DNA from: Nymphalis io
Lineage: Eukaryota; Arthropoda; Insecta; Lepidoptera; Nymphalidae
Assembly (NCBI RefSeq): GCF_905147045.1
Contig: NC_065910.1
Span: 2,480,001 to 2,544,000, forward strand
Direction of reading: 5' to 3'
Length of the DNA stretch: 64,000 nt
Part shown: positions 1 through 9,258 of the stretch, piece by piece
Layout: every line of letters begins with the position of its first letter
How positions within the stretch are numbered: position 1 is the first letter of the stretch
Notes under the pieces: model-generated
Seen by the model: the letters and a program-made list of their open reading frames with translations, nothing else
Databases searched by the model: none
What the model was told of the DNA's origin: nothing
Position numbers and translations under genes: made by a program

Positions 1-490
1 AATTAGACTTTGTTGACGTTATGGGTTATGGATAAGGACGTAGATAATATCACGTTATTTACTGAAAATAAAATTGACGGGAATGGAATCGCGAAGAATA
101 TTTAGATTTAGATAAAATTTAAAATATACTTTCATATTTACGTTAAAATACAATATGTACTCGATAGTCAAAGACTATTAATCGATTTTAAATACGCAAC
201 AATGAAATATTAACAAACTATAATGTGCTGATCATTTCACAGAAGACCAGCCACTTAGCGATTCATTGAGCGTGTTGATTCTATTACAAGTACGCCCAAC
301 TTATAAGTGTTAGCGGTTTTTAATATATTTATAGCAATACTAAGCGCTGATTAAAATAACATTAAATTAAAAACACTACGTGTCTTTTATTTCAAAATGC
401 CTTGCCGGCCCGCAAGATGCCTCTACACGCCTCGTATAAACAACTTAAGCTCATAAAAACTCAGTGGTACTGCGTTCATATATTCTAAAC
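1..490. other. AT-rich non-coding stretch
   Basis: No open frame of note and no repeat family that I recognise. The block is AT-rich, with a slightly GC-richer patch near 400-450. Confidence 0.5.
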
Positions 491-492
491 AC

Positions 493-706
493 TTTTTTTT
501 TTACGCAGTGGAAATCTTCATAAAGGTATACGTCTTCCATGGGAGGAACCAGGTTATGTGGGATTCTAACCCACTAAAACCACTACGATGGCCGTCCTCA
601 GCACGGATCGGAGAGGCTGCGGGATAGTGTTGATATAACGCATCCGCGGCCCTCGCTATGCTGTCCTCGCTAGTGCACGTGTTCTAACCACTGGGCTACC
701 TCGGCT
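493..706 (-). repeat. Chimeric retroelement: tRNA-like SINE head joined to a LINE 3' end
   Basis: Read on the - strand, positions 706-675 match the head of SINE family B, including the A-box-like TAGCCCAGTGG. From about 674 the sequence switches to the GC-rich 3' region of an R1-like LINE, also present at 59.8-60.2 kb (shared ACGCAGTGGAAA, TTATGTGGGATTCT and CGCATCCGCGGCC). It ends in an A tail, seen as T493-502. Compared with the 59.8 kb copy, an internal LINE segment is missing just before the junction. The join is seen directly; a template-switch origin is inferred. Confidence 0.6.
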
Positions 707-980
707 TTTATTCGGATGAAAGTGACAAACATATTAATGAATATAATATTAATTAGATAACTATATATTATACATGACTCGTATAAATATTTATACTACA
801 ACAAAAAACGTAAACGATATACAATTAAAATGCTTTTAAGAAAGTAATATATTGTTGACGATATTTGAAAACATTTTATTTCGAATTTTAAAATAAAAAT
901 AATTCTTGCATTTCAATAATTTATTATTAATTATCACATTCCAATCAACTAGTGAGTTATGTATATTAATATGTTATCTG
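707..980. other. AT-rich spacer
   Basis: No gene or recognised repeat seen. Confidence 0.5.
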
Positions 981-982
981 TT

Positions 983-1073
983 ATATTAATGACTTTTTTT
1001 CGCTGGAAAAACGCACATGAAGTTTACTATATGCGGGCCTCGCCGGCACTGATGGCGCCGGAATACCCTAACT
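983..1073 (-). repeat. LINE 3'-UTR fragment (R1-like family)
   Basis: Shares the terminal CGCTGGAAAAACGC motif and GGCGCCGGAATACCC with the larger copy that begins a few bases to its right, but lacks the middle of the 3' UTR. The T run at its left is the A tail of a - strand insertion. It ends in a 16-bp sequence that recurs at 1682-1697. Confidence 0.55.
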
Positions 1074-1080
1074 TTTGTTT

Positions 1081-1681
1081 TTTTTTTCCGCTGGAAAAAC
1101 GCGTTTACGCGTTTCCCCCACTTGAAGTGAGGGGGTATGTGGGGCTCGCCGCCGCTGAAGGCGCCGGAATACCCACCAAAAAACCAGCGATACCCACACC
1201 GTCTTTTCGGGGGACGCCACGGGATCGCTTGCGCATACTACCGTGACGTCCCGACGGTAGGCTGCCTCTGCAGGCCTCCAAATTCTAAGGGGTTCTTGGG
1301 TTACATACACCCCCTATCCCCGGCGACATTTACGGCGGGAGGAGAAGGTTTGCATAGCGCCGACGTCTTCTCCCCGGTCTTCTTCGGCGAAGCGGGTCAG
1401 CGGAAGCACTGTTCTCACGCTCCCGCTCCGCGGCCTCCTTCTGCGACATGACGTTTTCGCAGAAAGAGACCATCTCCTTCCAGCCCCTCTCACTACCGAT
1501 CATGGCGTTTATCACACTCAGCAGCGAGAGGTCTCCGCCTACAATGGCCGCCAGGTAATGGCGCTGAGGCCCCCATGCAGCACACTCAATCAGATGACTC
1601 CGTTCCACCCAGCGACTCAAGTGGGGACGGACCGCCTCCACTGTCGCCAGGCCTGCCGAGGAGGACCCCAGGTCCTCCTCC
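1081..1681 (-). mobile_element. 5'-truncated R1-like non-LTR retrotransposon (3' end)
   Basis: The - strand order is a C-terminal coding remnant (about 1681-1330), a GC-rich 3' UTR (about 1330-1090), then an A tail (T run 1078-1088 on +). The 3' UTR carries GGTTTTTTGGTGGGTATTCC and ends TTTTTCCAGCGG. The insert is bounded by a 16-bp direct repeat (1058-1073 and 1682-1697), which suggests target-site duplication. Heavy 5' truncation is typical of LINE integration. The clade call comes from motif memory, not a search. Confidence 0.65.
1327..1680 (-). pseudogene. C-terminal remnant of LINE ORF2 (R1-like)
   Basis: An open frame of about 115 codons with no start of its own. It contains GGDLSLLSVINAMIGSE and FCENVMSQKEAAERERE, which resemble the extreme C-terminus of R1-type insect retrotransposon ORF2 (a conserved 'DLSLP..V.AM...E..W......FCE.VM..KEAAER.RE' pattern). 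An arginine-rich tail follows before the stop. All reverse transcriptase and endonuclease domains are absent, so the fragment cannot be functional. It lies directly upstream of the 3' UTR of the same element. Confidence 0.65.
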
Positions 1682-1697
1682 CCGGAATACCCTAACT

Positions 1698-1878
1698 AAG
1701 TTAACTTACCTGAAAGTGTAATTCTACTAAAATATTTTTAACTTATTAGAATAACAATCCTTTTTGCCTCCATTTGTGACAGGATGGTCTCGCGCTAAGG
1801 ATCAGAATTCAAGGGGGAAACGCTGCAAGTATGCAACCATTTCATGCGGTCATGATTTGTGCAGTTAACTTTGATTTG
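1698..1878. other. Non-coding spacer
   Basis: AT-rich; nothing recognised. Confidence 0.4.
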
Positions 1879-1884
1879 TTTATA

Positions 1885-2082
1885 CTTTTTTTACGCTGGA
1901 AAAACGCAATACGCGTTTCCCCCTCGGAAAAAGTGGGGAGGTATATGGGGCTCACTGGTGTCCAAGGTGCCGAGTGCGCCCCGAACATCGGAATACCCAC
2001 TAAAAAACCAGCGGTACCCTTTCCGTCTTAAAGAGGAGCGCCACGGGATTGCTTGCGCATGCTACCGTGATGCTCTGACGAG
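1885..2082 (-). repeat. LINE 3'-UTR fragment, R1-like family
   Basis: Same 3' UTR as the 1.1 kb element: CGCTGGAAAAACGC, CGCGTTTCCCCC, GGAATACCCACTAAAAAACC and GCCACGGGATTGCTTGCGC are recognisable. No coding part remains. TTTATACTT occurs on both sides (1879-1887 and 2088-2096), a plausible 9-bp target duplication. Confidence 0.6.
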
Positions 2083-2272
2083 ATTTATTTATACTTATTT
2101 AACCCCTGAATTTAAATAAATGTTTTAATATACGGTTTTATAAAACTTTTAATAAACAATGACGCCGGAAAATCAATTAGTTGTGACTATAATATCTGGT
2201 ATACAAATATTCAGTATAAAAAGGAGCCCTTAAATGTATGCCGCTCAATATTGTTTGTATTTATCGCATTAA

Positions 2273-2512
2273 CAGCCTGTGAATGTCCCACTGATGGGCT
2301 GAGGCCTCCTCTCCTTTTTTGAGAGGCTTTTTCCACCATGTGGTGAATACACATGTGACAGAATTTCAGTGAAATTTGACACATGAATGTTTCCTTACTA
2401 TGTTTGTCCTTCGCCGTCAAGCACGATTCGAAGCAAATTCATTGCTTGCCCGGGTTTGAACCCACGATCATCGGTTAAGATTGACGGGTTCTAACATCAT
2501 CATCTCGGCGTT
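2273..2512 (-). repeat. SINE family B (tRNA-headed), diverged copy
   Basis: Left end CAGCCTGTGAATGTCCCACT is the 3' part of the element. Towards the right is the reverse complement of the B box (GGTTTGAACCC). The A-box end is damaged. Confidence 0.8.
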
Positions 2513-2706
2513 TATTGGAGACAAATATATTATAATGTAATAATATAATTAATGTAATCTGCTATAAATCCATCGTAGCGATGTGTTATACTGTTAACTT
2601 GCATTAGTCTGTTTGCTTGATTACATTTACACTTACCTAAGTCAATATTCTGCATGACCAGAACCGTACAGTACATTATTAATAATATATATATACAGTA
2701 CAGTAA

Positions 2707-3001
2707 CAGCCTGTAAATGTCCCACTGCTGGGCTAAGGCCTCCTCTCCCTTTTTTGAGGAGAAGGTTTGGAGCTTATTCCACCACGCTGCTCCAGTGCGG
2801 GTTGGTAGAATACACATGTGGCAGAATTTCGATGAAATTAGACACATGCAGGTTTCCTCACGATGTTTTCCTTCACCGAAAAGCACGAGATGAATTATAA
2901 ACAGAAATTAAGCACATGTAAATTCAGAGGTGCTCGCCCGGGTTTGAACCCACGATCATCGACTAAGATTCACGCGTTCTTACCACCGGGCCATCTCGGC
3001 T
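2707..3001 (-). repeat. SINE family B, full-length copy
   Basis: The 3' body starts at CAGCCTGTAAATG and is preceded by the TACAGTACAGTAA-type tail. The tRNA-like head lies at the right, with the B box as GGTTTGAACCC and the A box as CACCGGGCCA, ending CATCTCGGCT. Confidence 0.85.
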
Positions 3002-3168
3002 ATATATATATATATTTAATTAATTATTGGTTGGTACCTATCACCTATTATATGTTTTACATACATCAAGCGATATGTCTAGATCGATATTAATATCTTT
3101 ATAGCCAATAAATATAGCTATTACGAAAGGGCAAATTGAAACTGACTCCGAACCGAAACCAACTGAAA

Positions 3169-3460
3169 CAGCCTGTGAATGTCCCACTGCTGGGCTAAAG
3201 GCCTCCTCTCCTCATTTTGAGGAGAAGGTTTGGAGCTTATTCCACCACGCTACTCCAATGCGGGTTGGTCGAATACACATGTGGCAGAATTTCAGTGAAA
3301 TTAGACACAGGTTTCCTCACGAAGTTTTCCTTCACCGTAAAGCACGAGATGAATTATAATCACAAATTAAGCACATGAAAGTTCAGTAGGGCTTGCCCGG
3401 CTTTGAACCCACGATCATCGGTTTAGATTCACGCGTTCTTACCACTGGGCCATCTCGGCT
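3169..3460 (-). repeat. SINE family B, near-full-length copy
   Basis: Same body and tRNA-like head as the copy at 2.7 kb, 167 bp to its right and in the same orientation. It has a small deletion near ATTAGACACAGG. Confidence 0.85.
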
Positions 3461-4582
3461 TTTTTTTATTTTTGAAATTGATTGGCTGTCTAATTTTATA
3501 ACCTAGTAAAAGTCAAACTGGTGTTTGATTCAGTCTCATAGAAAACGGAACATTTCGATTTAAACTTTAAAGAAATGTTTAAAAGTTATTAATCTTTTTA
3601 AGGAGAGATAGAGAGAGAGTTTCATATATTTTTTAAAGGGTAAAAAAGGATGTGCAATGCAGTAGATGTTTGGTATGAAAGCACCAAATAAAGTTACATA
3701 TTAAATGTCGCACTGATATCTGCCCTTAAAATTTGACTCATCGCCCCTAAGGATGTTTTTTTAAGCGTGTTGTTAATGACCATTTATTAGAATTTGCAAA
3801 AATTTGTTTTTAACATTATTCAATAATATTTTAGAATATTAATAAGTTTTTAAATGTACTTGCTTAATATAAAAATGAATAAATATGTATACAATATACT
3901 TTGTCAATATAAAGCTATCGTAGAACCACGTGTTGCTGATCCACTGAGCGGCTTGATTTCATTATGTAAAGGACTATAATTCATAAGCGATAGCGTTTTT
4001 TTCAACACACTCTTCATAATTTAGGACAAAGGATAAAACTACTAGAAATTCGCTTTTTATAAATAAAAACATATTAAATATTATAGAATTAATTTACAGT
4101 TTTAAATACTCAGTATATAATTTATTATTAAAAGAAATATTTTTATTTTAATGATTATATATAATTATTTTACAAATCAATTTTTGATTCTTTTTACTAG
4201 AGAGTTTGGTAATTTTGGGTCGATCGAAATAAGTCGTCATGAGTGTGTAGATTGCATATATTATCACTATAATCATTTGAATGGTTTATGTTAAGTATGT
4301 ATGTAAGGTTAAGATTTTAAAGAGTTTATTTCCAATAAAGAACAACGGTGAACTTAGTGGACGATACATTTCGACAAGATTATTTTAGTTTGACTTTAAA
4401 GGTGAAACTAAAAATGTTTAAGGTAAATATTTCTAGAACAGCTCTTATTGTTTTTACTATAAGTATTATTCCTGCGACAATTATGATTTATTTGTGTTTC
4501 GTGTATATTGCTAATATGATTCAGTTCTAAAAGTCGGACAAACAAACTCAATTTTGCTTTCATCATCATTCAAATACGTTTT
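3461..4582. other. Non-coding stretch with one small uncertain ORF
   Basis: AT-rich. No recognised repeat apart from short A/T runs. The only item of note is the small open frame at 4348-4530, listed separately. Confidence 0.4.
4348..4530 (+). CDS. Uncertain small ORF with one predicted membrane segment
   Basis: The frame runs from a non-ATG codon at 4348; the first ATG is at about 4414. From that ATG it gives about 38 residues with one long hydrophobic stretch (TALIVFTISIIPATIMIYL) and then a stop. I recognise no family. AT-rich DNA easily produces such hydrophobic frames because T-rich codons encode I, F and L. There is no splice or codon-use support. Most likely chance; a small membrane peptide is possible. 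Confidence 0.12.
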   Translation: MNLVDDTFRQDYFSLTLKVKLKMFKVNISRTALIVFTISIIPATIMIYLCFVYIANMIQF

Positions 4583-4908
4583 ACTGGTGGTAGAACTTTG
4601 TGCAAGCTCTTCTGGGTAGGTTCCACCCACTCATCAGATATTCTACCGCAAAACAGCAGTACTTGTTACTGTTGTGTTCCGGTTTGAAGGGTGAGTGAGC
4701 CAGTGTAATTACAGGCACAAGGGACATAAAATCTCAGTTCCCAAGGTTGGTGGCGCATTGGCTATGTAAGCGATGGTTGACATTTCTTACAATGCCAATG
4801 TCTCTTTAGACATGATGGTAAGTGGTCACCAAATGCCTTTGCGTTTGGTGACCACTTACCATCAGGTGGCCCATATGCTCGTCCGCTTTCCTATTCTATA
4901 AAAAAAAA
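4583..4908 (+). repeat. SINE-like family A copy with internal palindrome
   Basis: Starts ACTGGTGGTAG and ends CTATTCTATA plus an A tail, the standard ends of this about 290-bp family. It contains an extra inverted copy of its own GGTGACCACTTACCATC segment, making 21-bp perfect arms (4813-4833 and 4844-4864) around a 10-nt loop. Confidence 0.85.
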
Positions 4909-5410
4909 CCTAACTTGAAGTCCTTTGTGCGGTATTTTAAGCATTAGACTATATTTATGTAAATTAAGGCTCGTTATTGAAAATTCGATTTAAACAAAAA
5001 ATAAAATGAACAGGAGAATATTATATTTATTTCTTTACGCCGCTTAACATTTTATATCAATTTATTTGGAATTCTAATGCCGCTTTGAACCAGACAGAAT
5101 ATAAATTGAAAAAAATAAATTAAGTTCCTTTCTATTCTATTTTATGTTTATAAAAAGCATTTAATATAAAGTCCGATGATGTTTTCTGAAAACATTTAAT
5201 ACAAATAGACTCAAGTCGCATCTTAATTTCCAAGGTTGGTGACGTATTGCGGGTGACATTTTGCTGCTTCTGAGAAATTACAAGGAAAAATACATGATAG
5301 TACAATTAATCAGAAGTAGAAAGGCGATTGGATATCTTATGCTTATGTTAATATCGGCGTAATGTAAGAAATGGTAAATATTTTACACACCCACTGTCAT
5401 TGTTAGTCTA
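4909..5410. other. Non-coding spacer
   Basis: AT-rich, with a short family A scrap near 5228-5262 (CCAAGGTTGGTGACGTATTG). Nothing else recognised. Confidence 0.4.
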
Positions 5411-5684
5411 TGGCGGACGAGCCTATGGGCCACCTGATGGTAAGTGGTCATCAACGCCCATAGACATTGGCATTGTAAGAAATGTCAACCATCGCTTACA
5501 TTACCAATGCTCCACCAACCTTGGGAACTAAGATGTTATGTCCCTCGTGCCTGTAATTACACTGGCTCACTCACCCTTCAAACTGGTACAGAACAATACC
5601 AAGTATTGCTGTTTTGCGATAGAATATCTGATGAGTGGGTGGTACCTACCCAGACGAGCTTGCACACAGCTCTGCCACTAGTGA
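5411..5684 (-). repeat. SINE-like family A copy
   Basis: Begins GGCGGACGAGCC and runs through the family body to CTGCCACTAGT. It has lost its A tail and is moderately diverged. Confidence 0.8.
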
Positions 5685-5805
5685 ATATAACCTATTTTAA
5701 ATAAAGTATTGCTAGTGGCCATGCTTCCGGTGCACATTAGATATGGTATATTTTCTTTTACAAAATTTTAAATATTCTTGAATTTTGACATACAATAAAT
5801 TATTT

Positions 5806-5935
5806 TTGTAAAGTAAAAACTTATTTATCTACGAATACTAAGAAAGCCAATATTTTTCATTCACATGAAATAAATGCTTTGAACTTTTTAAATTTTTTGG
5901 TTTTTTTGGGCGCCATTATTGATGAGTTTGCATGG
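5806..5935 (-). repeat. Left arm of a 130-bp inverted repeat pair
   Basis: Reverse-complement match to 6345-6480: shared AAAAACTTATTTATCTA, GAATACTAAGAAAGCC, CATTCACATGAAATAAATGC and GGGCGCC(A/G)TTATTGATGAG. This arm lacks about 30 bp present in the other. Identity unknown; possibly a short non-autonomous element. Confidence 0.7.
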
Positions 5936-6186
5936 GCGTTTGGCAAGAATTAAGCGGATTTGGCCAGCGCGAGCATTGACCTGGCATACTCGCAAATCAT
6001 TTTACAGCTAAATGAAACACATTTCTTTATTTTTTTAAGGTACAATGGATATAATATTAATTAAACTTACATAAGCGGCAAAATATAATAACGAAATTAT
6101 CTTTGCTATTGTTACTGAACTTTAGCACACATAAATAATAAAACATTTTTTTTAGATGTTTACGTAATTTATATCTAAAACTACAG

Positions 6187-6610
6187 ATGCCGAGATGGCC
6201 TAATAAATAGAACGCGTGAATCTTAACCGATGATCGTGGGTTCAAACCCGGACAAGCACTACTGAATTTTCATGTGCTTAATTTGTGTTTATAATTCATC
6301 TTGTGTTTGACGGCGAAGGAAAACATCGTGAGGAAACCTGCAACTCATCAATAACGGCGCCCAACAAAACCAAAAAATTGAAAAAGTTCAAAGCATTTAT
6401 TTCATGTGAATGTAAAATATTAAACCCCAAGATTGTTACGCACTAGCGTCGGCTTTCTTAGTATTCATAGATAAATAAGTTTTTATTAAAATTATGCCAC
6501 ATGTGTATTCTACCAACCCGCATTGGATCAGCGTGGTGGAATAAGCTCCACACCTTCTCTTTAAAAGGGAGAGGAGGCCTCAGCCCAGCAGTGGGACATT
6601 AACAGGCTGT
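6187..6610 (+). repeat. SINE family B interrupted by an inverted-repeat arm
   Basis: The head is at 6187-6344 (GCCGAGATGGCC, B box GGTTCAAACCC) and breaks off after GAGGAAACCTGC. The body resumes at about 6496 with GCCACATGTG and ends AACAGGCTGT. The insert at 6345-6480 is foreign to the SINE, and about 25 bp of SINE sequence is missing at the join. Confidence 0.8.
6345..6480 (+). repeat. Right arm of the 130-bp inverted repeat, inserted in a SINE
   Basis: Inverted copy of 5806-5935, lying inside SINE family B. It also carries an internal segment (TTGTTACGCACTAGCGTCGG) that the left arm lacks, so it is the more complete copy. Confidence 0.7.
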
Positions 6611-7129
6611 TACTGTTACTACAGATGCCTGTCATCATCACCTGTCACGACTCAAACAAATCAATGGGCAACTAATAATAAAGTATGTCTACCTACACAA
6701 TGATTTATTTGTATATGCAATATTTTCGACCTATAAATTAAAATTTGCTTTTTTTTAAAGACCTATTTTTTAAATGTTTTTACTATCGAGGACAATACAA
6801 AACAAATAATCAATAATATATATAGATTTGAATTAAAACTACAAACGCCAAAGCTTTAAACTTGTATCGCACACCATAATCATGCATGATGCGCCTCTGA
6901 TATTGTATCTCTTTGATCCACACACCTGCTCACTTTACTAGATAATAGGCCTACACACCTAAGTAACAATAATGCATGTGTGAACATAATAATTAATAGA
7001 TATAAGATACAAGTGTAATCATTTAATAATTAACAAGCGAGCTCTTATGGAAAAAAATATTTATTAGCCACCATTTCACGTAATGTTTTATGCTGAGTAT
7101 CTATTTTTAATTTGGATTTGTATCTACAT
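6611..7129. other. AT-rich non-coding stretch
   Basis: Nothing recognised beyond the TACTG-type tail of the preceding SINE. Confidence 0.4.
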
Positions 7130-7205
7130 ATATATAAAAGAATAACTGACTGACTAGCTGACATATTAACGTATAGCCCAAATCGCTGGGGCTAGGACCA
7201 TGTCA
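7130..7205. repeat. Helitron-like (Lep1-type) fragment
   Basis: The phrase AAAAGAATAACTGACTGACTAGCTGACATAT followed by AACGTATAGCCCAAATCGCTGG matches the body of the common lepidopteran non-autonomous Helitron-type repeats, from memory. A family C SINE lies directly to its right. Confidence 0.45.
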
Positions 7206-7221
7206 ATTTGCATACAGGTTT

Positions 7222-7592
7222 TTAACAGTAATAATAATAATAATGTCTTCCAGACCGATTTCGGCCACGGCGGCCAATCTCAATACAGATTAACCAACTA
7301 CGCAGGAGATATTATAGTGCACAAGTATGTGCGCAAACACAAGTGCACTTTCTATTCCCTAACTCTCATAATCCGATGGGACGGCAATTCGACACGACCG
7401 GAAAGAGGTCAGGCGTAGGACCAACGGCTTAACGTGCTTTCCGAGGCGTGCTTCCAACTTCCAGACTCCGGGCTGTTACTGAGAAATTTCTGACAGAAAA
7501 ACCCAATAACTTTTTATTGGCCCGACCTGGGAATTGAACCCAGGACCTCCGGGTCGCCGGCCTTACATCAAGCCACTAGACCAACGAGGTAA
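7222..7592 (-). repeat. SINE family C (tRNA-headed), near full length
   Basis: The right end, read on -, gives a tRNA-like head: A box TGGTCTAGTGGC and B box GGTTCAATTCC. The body contains CCAATAAAAAGTTATTGGG. The left end is an AATAATAATAAT tail. Closest relative in the window is the copy at 26.3 kb. Confidence 0.8.
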
Positions 7593-9095
7593 TCGAGTTT
7601 TCACAGTAAGTTAGCACTAAGGAAGGATTCTTAAAAAGAGGGCAAATCTCTAGTGTACATATAAAAAAGGGAAAAATAATGTTATTTGCATGTTTCGCTT
7701 TTTTTTCAACTCTTATATTTTTTTATTTTTAAGATATATTATATATTATAGCTTATACTGTTATCAATGAAAACTATATAAACATATAATAAATCTGTAA
7801 CTGATCGCTGTCATGGAAGATGTATGAGTAAAACTAATACCGGCGGTCTTTATTAACGCAATAGAACCCAAAACAATGATTGGTAGAATTTTTGTCTGTT
7901 TGTCTGTCTGTGTGTTTGTGCACGCTTCTTTTATCGATTTAATGGAATGATGTTTTTCTCATGCATGATTCCAATTATATGTTGCCCTATCTACATCCGG
8001 GTGCAGCAAACACCGAATAAATACTAGTATCCCCCGAAAATAAAACTAAAAATGTTGTATATACTGAAATATTATAAGTCTTAGTGATTTTTTTTAAGTA
8101 ATACGTGGGTGAAACCGCAGGCACAGCTAGTGTATACATATAATTTTATTATTTTTGAATGTTTAATTTTGTTGGCCACTATACCTGTTAAATAAGAATT
8201 ATGGTCCATTATAATTAATTGAATCTTTCATAATTTTCTTTTGTCTAAATTCTATTAAAATTTACTGTAGTTTTAATTACGCAAGTAACACAGGCAACCT
8301 TCATCATCCCGACAGCTTTGTCATGACGAAGATGAATGATATCTCTGTCCTTTTCTATCGAACGTGTTATTAAGTTAAATTAAGTTCTGGCTTATTTCAA
8401 ACTTGTTCAAAGGTGCCATTGAACGATTTTATAACCAATATACTAAATTGTTATGGTATTTAATACAAAATGAATGTTTGGCTCTAAGGAACTGTCGTCT
8501 TCTGAAACTGACTAGTAAGAAATTCAATATTGTACATTTGACTTCGAGTCGTAATTTTCAATTCAAATGATTTGCTTTTATATAAGAGCCTTCGAATCAA
8601 ACTCTCGCTCTTTAAACGCAAATCGACCTATTTACTAAACGAAATCGACGGTTAAGCTATGTAAGGTATTTGAAATAAGCCACTGGCTGTACATGTTTTC
8701 TTCTTTCATTATCAATATCACACAAATGATATTAGATAAATACTATATCAAATATAATGTTATAATCATTGGTATCCGCATATATTTGTCAGTTAGGAAT
8801 GTAACAGAAATATAAATTATCTATACAATTTATATAAAAAAAAAAAACAAAATATTTATTTTTGCTGGCATGTTATTCGGAACGATCCGGTTGGTTGGTT
8901 GTATCTATGATGACGTCACAGTTAATATGTCTGCCGTTGATGTGTGTTGGTGTCATGAGATTTCGAAACCATGAACTAGTAGCTGTTCATTGCATCTTCA
9001 CGTGTAAGCCATAATGTTGTAAATTTTTTATATATTATAACATTGTTTGACAGTGTGATATCATTTTTTTATAATCCAACAGGTTTTACAGGTTT
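7593..9095. other. Non-coding stretch with a Helitron-like fragment
   Basis: Positions about 7845-8135 resemble Helitron-type repeats (TCTGTTTGTCTGTCTGTGTG, then GTGGGTGAAACCGCAGGCACAGCTAGTGT). The rest is AT-rich and unrecognised. A TGACGTCA palindrome lies near 8913-8920, without other promoter signs. Confidence 0.4.
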
Positions 9096-9258
9096 TAAGT
9101 GTGATAATTTAGTGTGACGATTTAAAAAAGGTGGCAGGTTCGGGATGGATGCGGACTGCCCAAGATCGGGATGGTAGGCGTTTTATGGGGGAGGCTTTCG
9201 TCCAGCAGTGGACGGCAAAAGGCTGAAAAAAAAATAAAAAAAAAAATAAGTGTGATAA
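9096..9258 (+). mobile_element. Short 5'-truncated RTE-clade LINE with target-site duplication
   Basis: A 12-bp direct repeat TAAGTGTGATAA flanks the insert (9096-9107 and 9247-9258). The insert holds the last 36 codons of an RTE-type ORF, a stop, and an A-rich tail with AAATAAA units. Only about 140 bp integrated, a severe 5' truncation. Confidence 0.8.
9116..9226 (+). pseudogene. C-terminus of RTE-type LINE polyprotein
   Basis: The open frame reads DDLKKVAGSGWMRTAQ, then DRDGRRFMGEAFVQQW and a TGA stop. The W-M-x-x-A-Q-D-R then E-A-(F/Y)-V-Q-Q-W spacing is the usual end of insect RTE reverse transcriptase polyproteins. Nothing upstream remains, so it is a dead fragment. A second, inverted and frameshifted copy of the same terminus lies at about 59.26-59.44 kb. 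Confidence 0.8.

Noticed and set aside
1068..1310. ORFs on both strands across the GC-rich 1.07-1.45 kb block
   Set aside because: They overlap a LINE 3' UTR; GC-rich DNA has few stops by chance.
8913..8920. TGACGTCA CRE-like palindrome, and similar sites near 18130 and 34612
   Set aside because: Single short motifs without promoter context; the expected chance frequency is too high to call them regulatory.
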